Origin: Chthonomonas sp.
GTDB lineage: Bacteria > Armatimonadota > Fimbriimonadia > Fimbriimonadales > Fimbriimonadaceae
Length of the DNA stretch: 64,000 bases
Direction of reading: 5' to 3'
Assembly: GCA_016788115.1 (NCBI GenBank)
Contig: JAEURR010000009.1
Location: forward strand, 62,001-126,000
Shown: positions 52,040-59,900 of the stretch, piece by piece
Position numbering within the stretch: position 1 is the first letter of the stretch
Layout: each line of letters starts with the position of its first letter
Translations under genes and position numbers: made by a program
The notes under the pieces: model-generated
What the model was told of the DNA's origin: nothing
Seen by the model: only the letters and a program-made list of their open reading frames with translations
The model's database searches: none

Positions 52040-52333
52040 ATGCCTATCTACGAATATGAGCCGGTGGGTCGGCAGTGCCTGATGTGCGAAGGGCGGATTG
52101 AGATCCTTCAGAGTGCCAGCGAAGATGCGCTCGCGCTCTGCCCTTGGTGTGGGCTGGAGGTCAAGCGAGTCATCAGTCGAGCGGAGATCTCAATGAGATC
52201 GGCGAAAACCGACTTCGACAAGGCGGCCAAACGAGGCTTCACGACGTTTCGGCGGTCGGAGAGCGGCGTGTGGGAGCGGATTGCGGGAGACGGCGCGGAC
52301 GTGATCAAGCGAGATGATAGCGGCGCTCCATAA
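52040..52333 (+). CDS. FmdB-type zinc-ribbon protein
   Basis: A 97-residue protein that starts MPIYEYEPVGRQCLMCEGR, with a second pair LCPWCGLEVKRV. This is the zinc-ribbon of the FmdB/CxxC_CxxC_SSSS family, of unknown but perhaps regulatory role. Residues after 50 are charged and probably flexible. It sits 3 bp after the phosphoesterase gene, so it is co-transcribed. Confidence 0.8.
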   Translation: MPIYEYEPVGRQCLMCEGRIEILQSASEDALALCPWCGLEVKRVISRAEISMRSAKTDFDKAAKRGFTTFRRSESGVWERIAGDGADVIKRDDSGAP

Positions 52334-52389
52334 TTGCGGGACCTTTCGAACCTTTCGCTTGCGTACTCGTCTGATAGAAGGAGGGTGGC

Positions 52390-52746
52390 ATGAAGAAGGT
52401 TCTCATCTGTGAAGACGACTCCAGCATTGGACGACTGATTCAAACGAATCTGCACTCCAGCGGCCATGAGACCGTGTTGGTGGCGCACGAGCCGCACCCC
52501 TTGAGCCGAATCCGCGATGAGGCACCCGGAGTGATCGTCATGGACGTCATGCTTGAAATGGTCGATGGCTTTGATCTCCTGCAGCGCCTCAAGAGCGATC
52601 CGGCGACCGCGCACCTCCCGATCATCGTGGTCTCGGCGCGTGTGGAAGACGACGCAATGCAGCGCGGGTACGACCTCGGAGCGTTCGTTTATTTGCCAAA
52701 GCCGTTCGAGCCGTACGAGTTGGCGCATTACGTGTCGCTGGCGTGA
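52390..52746 (+). CDS. Stand-alone response regulator receiver (1)
   Basis: A 118-residue CheY-like receiver with no output domain: acidic pocket ICEDDSS, phospho-Asp in VIVMDVMLEMVDGFDLL, Thr/Ser site VVSARVE and Lys in LPKPFEP. AAGGAGGG precedes the ATG. It probably takes part in a phosphorelay or motility-type switch. No histidine kinase is nearby. A closely related receiver follows at 52847 with its own promoter. Confidence 0.9.
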   Translation: MKKVLICEDDSSIGRLIQTNLHSSGHETVLVAHEPHPLSRIRDEAPGVIVMDVMLEMVDGFDLLQRLKSDPATAHLPIIVVSARVEDDAMQRGYDLGAFVYLPKPFEPYELAHYVSLA

Positions 52747-52783
52747 ACATCGCGTATCAATTTCCCGTCCAACTGTTGGCCCT

Positions 52784-52812
52784 TTGACAGGCCCCCCTGC
52801 ATCGGGTAGGAT
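52784..52812 (+). promoter_or_regulatory. Sigma-70-type promoter of response regulator 2
   Basis: TTGACA, 17 nt, TAGGAT: a near-consensus promoter. It leaves a 5' leader of about 27 nt with GTAGGAGACGC as ribosome binding site before ATG 52847. Confidence 0.85.
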
Positions 52813-52846
52813 AACGCGACGACCCAATTGGAGCGTAGGAGACGCA

Positions 52847-53251
52847 ATGGCCCTTAGAGTATTGGTGTGTGACGACGAACGCCATATTGTGCGATTGATC
52901 CAGGTGAACCTGGAAAAGCAAGGCTATCAAGTCATCACGGCATTTGACGGAAAAGACGGACTCGAGAAGATTCGGGCTGAGAAGCCTGACCTCGTCGTTT
53001 TGGACGTGATGATGCCCTACATGGATGGTTTTGAAGTTCTGAAGAACCTGCGGCGAGACCCCGCAACCGAGAGTTTGCCCGTAATTATGTTGACGGCCAA
53101 GGCTCAGGACAAGGACGTGTTCGAGGGCTATCACTACGGCGCTGACATGTACCTCACCAAGCCGTTCAACCCGATGGAACTCGTGTCGTTCGTAAAGCGC
53201 ATTGCAACCACGACCGGCGACACCGGTGGCCCCAAACGCTACGATCTCTAG
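52847..53251 (+). CDS. Stand-alone response regulator receiver (2)
   Basis: A 134-residue receiver: VCDDERHIVRLI, phospho-Asp in LVVLDVMMPYMDGFEVL, MLTAKAQDKD, and LTKPFNPMELVSF. There is no output domain; the C-terminal 15 residues (TTGDTGGPKRYDL) are flexible. It shares its layout with receiver 1 upstream, so the two may have arisen by duplication. TAGGAG gives the start at 52847. It ends in a strong hairpin terminator. Confidence 0.92.
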   Translation: MALRVLVCDDERHIVRLIQVNLEKQGYQVITAFDGKDGLEKIRAEKPDLVVLDVMMPYMDGFEVLKNLRRDPATESLPVIMLTAKAQDKDVFEGYHYGADMYLTKPFNPMELVSFVKRIATTTGDTGGPKRYDL

Positions 53252-53285
53252 ACCCGATACGTTCAAGAACAATCTTCAACAAGCA

Positions 53286-53324
53286 GCCAGCCGATCCCCT
53301 GCGGAACGGCTGGCATGTTTTTTG
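53286..53324 (+). terminator. Intrinsic terminator after response regulator 2
   Basis: An 8-bp GC-rich stem (GCCAGCCG/CGGCTGGC) with a 13-nt loop, followed by ATGTTTTTTG. Confidence 0.88.
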
Positions 53325-53351
53325 CTGCCATCAGAAAATGTCTGAATATTC

Positions 53352-53380
53352 TTGACTCGACCCACATTTCGTGTGATAAG
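53352..53380 (+). promoter_or_regulatory. lacI-amylase operon promoter
   Basis: TTGACT, 17 nt, GATAAG (or TAAGAT with 19). The palindrome at 53388-53403 begins right after the -10, over the likely start site. Confidence 0.7.
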
Positions 53381-53387
53381 ATGAGAT

Positions 53388-53403
53388 GAGAATACGTATT
53401 CTC
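53388..53403. promoter_or_regulatory. LacI-family operator (perfect 16-bp palindrome)
   Basis: GAGAATACGTATTCTC is a perfect palindrome with a central CG, as in LacI/GalR operators. It overlaps the transcription start of the lacI-amylase operon, so auto-repression is expected. Similar cores occur at 9269-9280 and 54522-54533. Confidence 0.8.
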
Positions 53404-53439
53404 TCCGTCAGCGATGCCGCAGGCGGAACGGGTGAATCG

Positions 53440-54468
53440 ATGAGGATTACACAACAAGACATCGCAAGGATTGCGGGAGTTTCACAGGCGACGGTGTCGC
53501 GTGTGGTCGGCGGGGACGTGCGCGTCGAATCCGACATTCGCGATCGCGTGCTGGGTGCCATGCGGGACAACAACTACAGTCCTGATGCGAGAGCTCGCTC
53601 ACTGCGCCAGCAGCGCACCCACCTTATTGGCCTCGTAATGCGGCGCGAAGCGCGCGATCTTCAGGGCGATCCGTTCTTTTCAATTCTTAGTGCCGAAATT
53701 CTGGGCTATCTGTCCAGCACCCCGTACCACCTCTGCGTGGACATCGCTGCGAGCGCCCTGCGACAAGAGTACATTTACGACGAAATGCTCCGCACCCGCC
53801 GCGTGGACGGCCTGATCTTGGTCGAAAGCGAGCCGAAGGACGATAGAATTGCTCGCCTCCAGCGCGATGAATTCCCGTTCGTTTTGATCGGCAACCCGGG
53901 CGACGTAGAAGCGATGCACTCGGTCGACAACGATAACGTGCGGGCCGGTGTCATTGCTACCAGCCACCTCGTCGAGCAGGGATTCAAGCGCATTGCCTTT
54001 CTGTCCGGCCCGGAGAGCTTGACCGTCAGCCGGGACCGATTGGACGGATACGCTCAGGTGCTCAAGGCATCAAACCTGCCTGCCAAGGTCTACCATAGCG
54101 AATTTGGCTTCGAGGCCACCCGCCGTAGCGCGATCAACGCACTGCGCGACCCGTTCTCGCCCGATGCTCTGGTGGTTCTGGATGACTTCATGGCCATGGC
54201 GGTGGCAGACGCTGCGCGCGAACTTGGCCTCGCGATTCCGGCTCGGCTCGGGCTGGTGAGCTTCAACGACACCAATATCTGTCACCTGATTCCGGGTGGT
54301 CTGACGTCTGTCAGCCTGAACATTCCCGAGATCGTCCGCCAATCGTGCGGTCGACTCCTGCGAATCATCGAAGATTCGGCTGATGGGGAAGATCGCCGCA
54401 AGATCGTTCCGACCGAACTCAAGGTCCGCGGATCCTCACTCAGGCGTCCTGAGGTCGCAATGCTATGA
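53440..54468 (+). CDS. LacI-family transcription regulator
   Basis: A 342-residue regulator. Its HTH (MRITQQDIARIAGVSQATVS) and hinge helix (PDARARSLRQQR) lead to a periplasmic-binding-like effector domain (LIGLVMRREARD, GLVSFNDTN). An ATG at 53386 in the same frame would start inside the operator palindrome and adds a poor N-terminus, so 53440 is chosen. It overlaps the amylase start by 4 bp (ATGA), so it is likely a local glucan-use repressor, with a sugar as the effector. Confidence 0.93.
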   Translation: MRITQQDIARIAGVSQATVSRVVGGDVRVESDIRDRVLGAMRDNNYSPDARARSLRQQRTHLIGLVMRREARDLQGDPFFSILSAEILGYLSSTPYHLCVDIAASALRQEYIYDEMLRTRRVDGLILVESEPKDDRIARLQRDEFPFVLIGNPGDVEAMHSVDNDNVRAGVIATSHLVEQGFKRIAFLSGPESLTVSRDRLDGYAQVLKASNLPAKVYHSEFGFEATRRSAINALRDPFSPDALVVLDDFMAMAVADAARELGLAIPARLGLVSFNDTNICHLIPGGLTSVSLNIPEIVRQSCGRLLRIIEDSADGEDRRKIVPTELKVRGSSLRRPEVAML

Positions 54469-56582
54469 CCCTTGCGCTCGCCTCAGCGATTACCGCACTC
54501 CTTAGCGCTCAAGTGAAGCATGAATTCGTATTCACGGCTCCGAGTGCTGGCGTCAAGACGGTCCACGTGGCGGGCACGTTTAACGGTTGGAGCTACGGAA
54601 CCAACCCGATGACGGTCGATCCTGATGGTCGGACATGGCGCACGGACGTGACGCTTGATGTCGGTAAGCACCTGTACAAGTTTGTTCTCAACGGCACCGA
54701 TTGGATCACTGATCCGAACGCGAAGACCGAGACCGACGGCGGCGGTCACGTGAACTCTGTGTTGCTTCTCGCGCCGGAGGGGTACGGCACGCCAGCCAAG
54801 CGAGGCGATGGGGTCCTGACCGAGACTGCAATTCGCCACGCCCAAGCGTCCCCCATGATCAACTTCGACCGTGGGCGACTTTCACTCCGGGTGGACGTCC
54901 GAAGCAACGACGCCCAGAGAGTTGAGGCGAAAGTGACGCGCGGCGGGAAGGCTGAGACCGCGCCAATGCGGGTCATCGATTCGAACGAGTTGCGGGAGCG
55001 GTACGAGTACGCGATGCCTTGGGACGGCAAGTCGCCCTTAAGCTATCGCTTCGTGATCACCGATGGAGCGACCCGGCGTGCGGTGACCATGGGCGGGAAG
55101 GACTTCCAGGTTACTGCGACTTCGTATGTCGGTCCGAGAGTCCCCAACTGGGTTGAGAAGACGATCTTCTATCAGATTTTTCCTGATCGATTTGAGAACG
55201 GCGATGCGAAGAACGATCCTGCGGAAGTGTCGCCTTGGTCGGCGATGCCGACGTACCTGACCCGGTTCGGTGGCGATGCGGTCGGAATCGAGAAGCGACT
55301 CGACCACCTCAAGAAGCTGGGCGTCAATGGCGTTTACATCAACCCGATCATGAAGGCCCCGGCCTACCATCGGTACGACCCGGTTGACTTCTACCAAGTC
55401 GATCCGGAGTTTGGGACCAACCAAGAGTTCGGCAGGCTGACTCGGGCGATGCAGAGCAACGGTATCCGAGTGGTACTTGACCAGATCTTTGATCACGTCG
55501 GGACCACGTTTCCGCCGTTTGTTGACCTTCTCAAGAACCAGCAGGCCTCGAAGTTTAAGGATTATTTCTTCGTGAACGAATGGCCCGTCGAGGTCCGAAA
55601 GAACCCGCCCTACCTGGGTTGGTACAACGTAGAGTCTATGCCAAAGGTGAACTTGGCGAATCCGGAGCTCAAGAAGTACTTGCTCGATTCGGTCAACTTC
55701 TGGCATGAGCACGCTCAACTCAGCGGCTGGAGGCTGGACGTCGCCAACGAAGTGCCGCAGTGGTTTTGGCGTGAGTTTCGCCAGCGCGTGAAGACGATCG
55801 ATCCGGATGCTTGGATTGTGGGCGAGGTTTGGTCCGACGCCAACCAGTGGCTGCAGGGTGACCAGTGGGATGCGAGCATGAACTACCCGTTCCAATATGC
55901 GGTCCGCGACTTCCTGGCAAAGAAGACCATGACTGCCAAAGAGTTCACGTTCCAGCTCATGCAGGTTTATGGCCTGTATGCTCCGCAGGTCAGCCGTAAC
56001 CAACTCAATTTCCTCAGCACGCATGATACGCCTCGGTTCATTCATGAGGCGGGAAACGACCGGTCTGCGCAGAAGCTAGCCGCGGTGGTTCAGTTCACGT
56101 GGCCGGGCGCGCCGAGTGTGTACTACGGCGAAGAGCTGGGCATGGAAGGTGCGCACGACCCAGACAATCGCCGTCCTATGCGATGGGACCTCGCGAACGA
56201 CGGCAACGACATGTTTGCCCACTACCGCAAGCTGATCGCCCTGCGACATCGCCACCCGATCTTGGTGGAGGGCGATCCGGTCGCGCTTGAGACTTCGAAC
56301 AGCACGGATGTGGCAGCGTTCGGACGCACGCTCGGCGCGCAGCGAGCGGTGATCGCAATCAACCGCGCGAACTCGCCGCAAACTGCCGTAGTCAAAGTAA
56401 ATAACTTCGGAAAAGGTGCGGACGTGCTTGGCAGCCAAGCGGTCACCTCGCAGAGCAGATCGTTGACCATCCGGCTTGCACCCAGAAGCGCCGCCGTCGT
56501 GCTGAACCGTCGCGCATACCCAGAAACAGTTTCTATCTATCATTTCGATCACAGCAATCATTCAATGGAGGCTCCTCAATGA
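54465..56582 (+). CDS. GH13 alpha-amylase-family enzyme with N-terminal E-set domain (neopullulanase-like)
   Basis: A 705-residue protein. It has a signal-like start ([15 protein letters not shown]), a CBM48/E-set domain ([17 protein letters not shown]), a second beta domain (about 120-225), the (beta/alpha)8 GH13 barrel from about 230 with [13 protein letters not shown], nucleophile Asp425 in GWRLDVANE, Glu454 in WIVGEVWSD and Asp521 in FLSTHDTPR, and a C-terminal beta domain. These fit the cyclomaltodextrinase/neopullulanase group. It overlaps lacI by 4 bp and the pseudopilin by 4 bp. A LacI-operator-like site (54522-54533) lies in its 5' coding part. Confidence 0.93.
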   Translation: MTLALASAITALLSAQVKHEFVFTAPSAGVKTVHVAGTFNGWSYGTNPMTVDPDGRTWRTDVTLDVGKHLYKFVLNGTDWITDPNAKTETDGGGHVNSVLLLAPEGYGTPAKRGDGVLTETAIRHAQASPMINFDRGRLSLRVDVRSNDAQRVEAKVTRGGKAETAPMRVIDSNELRERYEYAMPWDGKSPLSYRFVITDGATRRAVTMGGKDFQVTATSYVGPRVPNWVEKTIFYQIFPDRFENGDAKNDPAEVSPWSAMPTYLTRFGGDAVGIEKRLDHLKKLGVNGVYINPIMKAPAYHRYDPVDFYQVDPEFGTNQEFGRLTRAMQSNGIRVVLDQIFDHVGTTFPPFVDLLKNQQASKFKDYFFVNEWPVEVRKNPPYLGWYNVESMPKVNLANPELKKYLLDSVNFWHEHAQLSGWRLDVANEVPQWFWREFRQRVKTIDPDAWIVGEVWSDANQWLQGDQWDASMNYPFQYAVRDFLAKKTMTAKEFTFQLMQVYGLYAPQVSRNQLNFLSTHDTPRFIHEAGNDRSAQKLAAVVQFTWPGAPSVYYGEELGMEGAHDPDNRRPMRWDLANDGNDMFAHYRKLIALRHRHPILVEGDPVALETSNSTDVAAFGRTLGAQRAVIAINRANSPQTAVVKVNNFGKGADVLGSQAVTSQSRSLTIRLAPRSAAVVLNRRAYPETVSIYHFDHSNHSMEAPQ
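54522..54533. promoter_or_regulatory. LacI-operator-like site inside the amylase 5' end
   Basis: GAATTCGTATTC within TGAATTCGTATTCAC. It matches the site upstream of the dockerin gene over 14 bases and the lacI palindrome in 11 of 12 core bases. It could act as an auxiliary or roadblock operator. Confidence 0.4.
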
Positions 56583-57433
56583 ATCGTCAACGAAGACTGG
56601 GCTTTACGCTCATTGAACTTCTCGTCGTTATCGCGATTATCGCGATCCTTGCTGCCATTCTGTTCCCGGTGTTCGCCCAGGCGAAGGTCGCGGCCAAGAA
56701 GACGCAAGACCTGTCCAACGTCCGCCAGATTGCAACCGCCAGCATCATGTATGCCGGTGACCAGGACGATACGTTGCCGCAGTACAAGTGGCCGGACTTC
56801 TATGCCATCGCCACAAAGTTGCTGCCTTATACGAAGAACAAGGACATCTTCAAGAATCCGACTTCTCCGTACAAGGTCGGTTCGGTCCAGCAGAAGCAGG
56901 GCCGCAACCCCTATGGTAACTACGTCACGGCTCCGAACGATCCGTGTATTGGACTCCCAGCATCGACTCGCGGTGCTGCAAACCTGTACGACGATATCTA
57001 TCCGCCGCTTGACTACGCTTGGAACGACTCCATGCGACAAGACTGGTCGGGCGCCCTCCCTGGCTGCAGCGGTGGTGTCGATCTCGGCATGTCGATGACT
57101 GCGAGCAAGATCACGGACCAGGCGAAGGCCGCTATGTGGATCGGCTTCCCGAGCATCGGTACCATGTGGCCGGGCGGCTGCGTGGATGGAACCTGCGACT
57201 ACGGTGCAACTCCCACTAGCCTTACCGCTCGATACTGGGGTACCGACTTCAAGGGCTACTTCAGCCAGGGCTCGAACGTGAACCACCTCGATGGCCACGC
57301 TCAGTACTACAAGTACTCGCGCATGCACCCGGGCAACAAGGAGACCTTTGCGAAGGCTTCCGCCGAGGGTGGGACCAAGCGCATCGACGTCAAGGCTTGG
57401 GGCTTCGACTGGGGCCACGAGTCCGTTCGATAA
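56579..57433 (+). CDS. DUF1559-type pseudopilin (prepilin N-methylation motif)
   Basis: A 284-residue protein with a type IV pilin/pseudopilin start: a short basic leader NRQRRLG, cleavage before [18 protein letters not shown], then a globular domain with CVDGTCDYG and the end motif [15 protein letters not shown] of H-X9-DG proteins. These are abundant in Planctomycetes and Armatimonadota and likely sit in pilus-like export machines. It overlaps the amylase stop by 4 bp (ATGA) with GGAGG upstream, so it is made with the amylase. Confidence 0.88.
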   Translation: MNRQRRLGFTLIELLVVIAIIAILAAILFPVFAQAKVAAKKTQDLSNVRQIATASIMYAGDQDDTLPQYKWPDFYAIATKLLPYTKNKDIFKNPTSPYKVGSVQQKQGRNPYGNYVTAPNDPCIGLPASTRGAANLYDDIYPPLDYAWNDSMRQDWSGALPGCSGGVDLGMSMTASKITDQAKAAMWIGFPSIGTMWPGGCVDGTCDYGATPTSLTARYWGTDFKGYFSQGSNVNHLDGHAQYYKYSRMHPGNKETFAKASAEGGTKRIDVKAWGFDWGHESVR

Positions 57434-57444
57434 TCCTTACCTAA

Positions 57445-57476
57445 GCCGTCCACGCTGGATTGCCTGAGTGGACGGC
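57445..57476 (+). terminator. Hairpin after the pseudopilin gene
   Basis: A 9-bp stem (GCCGTCCAC/GTGGACGGC) with a 14-nt loop. No T-run follows, so it may be a weak or partial terminator, or an mRNA-stability element. Confidence 0.55.
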
Positions 57477-57496
57477 TCGCCTTGCTGGAGGAACAC

Positions 57497-57790
57497 TTGC
57501 AAAAACTATTCTCGATTCTCGTCGGTACCATTCTGCTCGGATCCGTCTTGGGCGTAGCAGGATGCGCAAAGGATGCCAATCCGGCGGAAGACGTCAATGC
57601 TCAGATTCAGGCATTGCCTGCTGAAGAGCGCTTCCAGATGATCAAGAACGACACGGTGCTGACGCTTGAGCAGAAGGACATCGCCGTGGACAACCTGCCC
57701 ATCACCGATCAGCAAAAGACTGATTACAAGGCTAAGCTGCGTGAGGCTGCCCCAGCGGGCGCTTCGACGGCGGCTCCTGGTCAACGTTAA
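57497..57790 (+). CDS. Small lipoprotein of unknown function
   Basis: A 97-residue protein. The signal QKLFSILVGTILLGSVLGVAGC ends in the lipobox cysteine (VAGC). A short helical domain with EERFQMIKNDTVLTLEQKD follows, and a Pro/Ala/Ser tail. TTG 57497 is preferred: GGAGG lies 7 nt upstream, and the TTG at 57482 is further out. No family is recognised. Confidence 0.75.
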   Translation: MQKLFSILVGTILLGSVLGVAGCAKDANPAEDVNAQIQALPAEERFQMIKNDTVLTLEQKDIAVDNLPITDQQKTDYKAKLREAAPAGASTAAPGQR

Positions 57791-57796
57791 GATCGC

Positions 57797-57832
57797 TTTG
57801 CGTCGACTCCCGACTCTGGGGGTCGGCGCAAA
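57797..57832 (+). terminator. Long hairpin after the lipoprotein gene
   Basis: A 15-bp stem with two G-T wobbles (TTTGCGTCGACTCCC/GGGGGTCGGCGCAAA) and a 6-nt loop. There is no T-run, so termination is likely but not certain. Confidence 0.65.
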
Positions 57833-57929
57833 CCTCCGTTTGGCATCATAATTGCGATGCTTGGGTCCATTGAACCCCTGGTGTGCCCTGCGGTACAGTG
57901 ACCAGCAAGAGTACGAGGAGAGACCACTT

Positions 57930-58298
57930 ATGTTGCCGATTTTTCTAAACCTTTTCGCCGAGCCGGGCAAAACTCAAGCGGGTGAGCTTGCGCTCATGGT
58001 CGCCATCCCCTGCTTCCTCGCAGTCGCGATTTTCGGGTTTGGCATCAGCAAAGAGCGAGACGGCGGCAACCCTTTGGTCAAGTACGTTTCCTTCGCACCC
58101 CTTCTCATCGGATGCTACATCGGCTGGCCGTACTTCAAGTACGCCAACGATAAGATGGTCAAGAATCTGGGCATGATCGGCGGCAAGAGCGAGCTGGCCT
58201 ACAACGCTGCACTCATCGTTCCCGCTGGCTTGCTCGTGCTCTTCCTCGTCATCTCGTTCCTCTTCAATCGGCTGATCCACAACGAGTCCCGCATCTGA
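57930..58298 (+). CDS. Small membrane protein of unknown function
   Basis: A 122-residue protein with about three membrane helices (AGELALMVAIPCFLAVAIFGF, YVSFAPLLIGCYIGWPYF, AALIVPAGLLVLFLVISFLF). ATG 57930 follows GAGGAGAGAC; upstream in-frame codons lack a Shine-Dalgarno. No family is recognised, and the conserved pattern seems to be only hydrophobic. Confidence 0.72.
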   Translation: MLPIFLNLFAEPGKTQAGELALMVAIPCFLAVAIFGFGISKERDGGNPLVKYVSFAPLLIGCYIGWPYFKYANDKMVKNLGMIGGKSELAYNAALIVPAGLLVLFLVISFLFNRLIHNESRI

Positions 58299-58306
58299 TC
58301 CGTTAC

Positions 58307-58327
58307 AATGTTCTTATACAGAACATT
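58307..58327. promoter_or_regulatory. Inverted repeat before phhA, candidate operator
   Basis: AATGTTCT, TATAC, AGAACATT: an 8-bp perfect inverted repeat with a 5-bp centre. It overlaps TACAAT (58304-58309), a likely -10, and is about 11 bp before the GTG. Confidence 0.55.
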
Positions 58328-58338
58328 GGAGGAGCAGT

Positions 58339-59259
58339 GTGGCTCAACCCGTATCATTCATTGGCTTAACGACGACGGAAGCTCCGTTCATTGAGCAGGC
58401 TCGCAAGGACGGCAACCTCTACATCGAGCAACCGTACGAGCTGTATTCCGAGGAGAATCACGAAGTCTGGCGCGCCCTGTACGAGCGCATGACCCAGCAC
58501 TGGCAGACGTATGCCAACGAGCACTTTCTCAAGGGCATTGAGAACCTGTGCTTGGATCCGACGCGCGTGCCCAAGCTTGAGGATGTAAACCAGTTCCTGA
58601 ACCCGCTCACCGGATTTCGGGCTAAGGCAGTCAGTGGTTACGTCCCGGCATTCTTGTTCTTCGATTGCCTCCGCAATCGGGAGTTCCCGACGACCATCAC
58701 GATCCGGCGCGGCGATCGACTCGACTATTTGCCCGAGCCAGATATCTTCCACGACATCGCAGGCCACGTCCCCATGCATACCGATCGTGCGTTTGCGGAC
58801 ACCCTCGTTCGGTTCGGTGATTGCGCACATTTGGCCGCGGAGATGGGTCGGGGGATTTCCGACGGGCACGAAAGAGTCCGCAGGTTGAGCAGCATCATCA
58901 AGGCGATGGCGCGGTTCTTCTGGTTCACCGTGGAATTCGGACTGATGCGCGATCGCCAGTCGGGCGCGCTCAAAGCGTATGGCAGCGGACTCCTGTCCTC
59001 GCATGGGGAGTTGGAATACAGCATAGAATCGCCGGACGTACAGCGCTACCCAGCTCAGCTAGAGTGGATCATAAACCAGGGTTTCGAGATTGACCACTAT
59101 CAGCCGCTGCTGTTCATCGTTGACTCGTTTGACAGTCTGTTTGACATGGTCGGCGAGCTTGAGCGATGGATGAAGGACGGACGGCTGGACAACGTCGCCC
59201 CCGGGGAGCCATTGCTGGAGGAGGCGGACATCCAGAGTTTCTTGGATGGCGGCCAGTGA
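58339..59259 (+). CDS. phhA: Phenylalanine 4-monooxygenase
   Basis: A 306-residue aromatic amino acid hydroxylase: the iron ligands are His138 and His143 in DIFHDIAGHVPMHTD and Glu199 in WFTVEFGLM, with SGLLSSHGELEYSI as the C-terminal catalytic part. It turns Phe to Tyr with a pterin and O2. No N-terminal ACT domain is present, as in other bacterial forms. GTG 58339 follows GGAGGAG. The pterin recycler phhB is not in view. It overlaps the GNAT gene by 4 bp (GTGA). Confidence 0.92.
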   Translation: MAQPVSFIGLTTTEAPFIEQARKDGNLYIEQPYELYSEENHEVWRALYERMTQHWQTYANEHFLKGIENLCLDPTRVPKLEDVNQFLNPLTGFRAKAVSGYVPAFLFFDCLRNREFPTTITIRRGDRLDYLPEPDIFHDIAGHVPMHTDRAFADTLVRFGDCAHLAAEMGRGISDGHERVRRLSSIIKAMARFFWFTVEFGLMRDRQSGALKAYGSGLLSSHGELEYSIESPDVQRYPAQLEWIINQGFEIDHYQPLLFIVDSFDSLFDMVGELERWMKDGRLDNVAPGEPLLEEADIQSFLDGGQ

Positions 59260-59876
59260 GTGATCCTTGGATCAGACCGGTGGAACTGGTCGGTCCCTCG
59301 ATCATCCTACGCCCGTTGGCAGTAGAGGATGCGAACGAGCTCTTCGCCGCGTCCACCGCCGAGACGTATCAGTACTACGTCGCCGTTGCGCCATTGCGGT
59401 GGGACATCGAGGCGTATCGCGAGTACATTCAGAAGCGCCTTGCGCTGCATGATGCGGTCTCGCTTGTCATGGTTGACCGGGACAGCGGCAGGCTCATTGG
59501 AGAGTCTGCCTTCATGGAGATTCGCGCCGCGAGCAAGGGGCTAGAGATCGGGTTGACCTGGATTGCCGAGCCTTGGCGGGGCACCCACGTGAACCCAGAA
59601 GCCAAGTTCCTGATGTTGCGCCACGCGTTTGAGGTCGCAGGGGCGATCCGCGTGCAATTGAAGACCGATGCGAGGAATCAGCACAGCCAAGCTGCAATCC
59701 GCAAGCTGGGAGCGATGTACGAGGGAACTCTGCGCAAACACGGGATACAGATCAACGGATACGTGCGCGATACTGCGATGTTCAGCATCGTGGATACCGA
59801 GTGGCCTGATGTGAAGCTGCGCCTGCTAGATCGGCTTCCACCCGAAAAGCCGCGGGACCTCGAAGGAACATCGTAG
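59256..59876 (+). CDS. GNAT acetyltransferase (RimJ/RimL-like)
   Basis: A 206-residue GNAT protein: LVGPSIILRPLAVEDANELF at the start, LIGESAFMEI, and an acetyl-CoA block with WRGTHVNPEAKFLMLRHAF, followed by VQLKTDARNQHSQAAIRKLG. These fit the RimJ/RimL group, which modifies ribosomal proteins or small amines. GTG 59256 overlaps the phhA stop (GTGA), so the two are coupled. The acceptor is unknown. Confidence 0.85.
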   Translation: MSDPWIRPVELVGPSIILRPLAVEDANELFAASTAETYQYYVAVAPLRWDIEAYREYIQKRLALHDAVSLVMVDRDSGRLIGESAFMEIRAASKGLEIGLTWIAEPWRGTHVNPEAKFLMLRHAFEVAGAIRVQLKTDARNQHSQAAIRKLGAMYEGTLRKHGIQINGYVRDTAMFSIVDTEWPDVKLRLLDRLPPEKPRDLEGTS

Positions 59877-59883
59877 AAAGGGC

Positions 59884-59889
59884 TAGAAT
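59884..59889 (+). promoter_or_regulatory. -10 element, leaderless-type (E2 gene)
   Basis: TAGAAT ends 11 nt before the ATG at 59901. Confidence 0.45.
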
Positions 59890-59900
59890 AGGGATTAACT

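Noticed and set aside
53386-53439. Earlier ATG for the LacI regulator
   Set aside because: The start would lie inside the operator palindrome, and the added residues are not LacI-like. The HTH begins directly at ATG 53440.
55038-56045. A 335-residue open frame antisense to the amylase gene
   Set aside because: Shadow of a clear GH13 gene; composition is that of an antisense frame (rich in R, H, V, L) with no domain.
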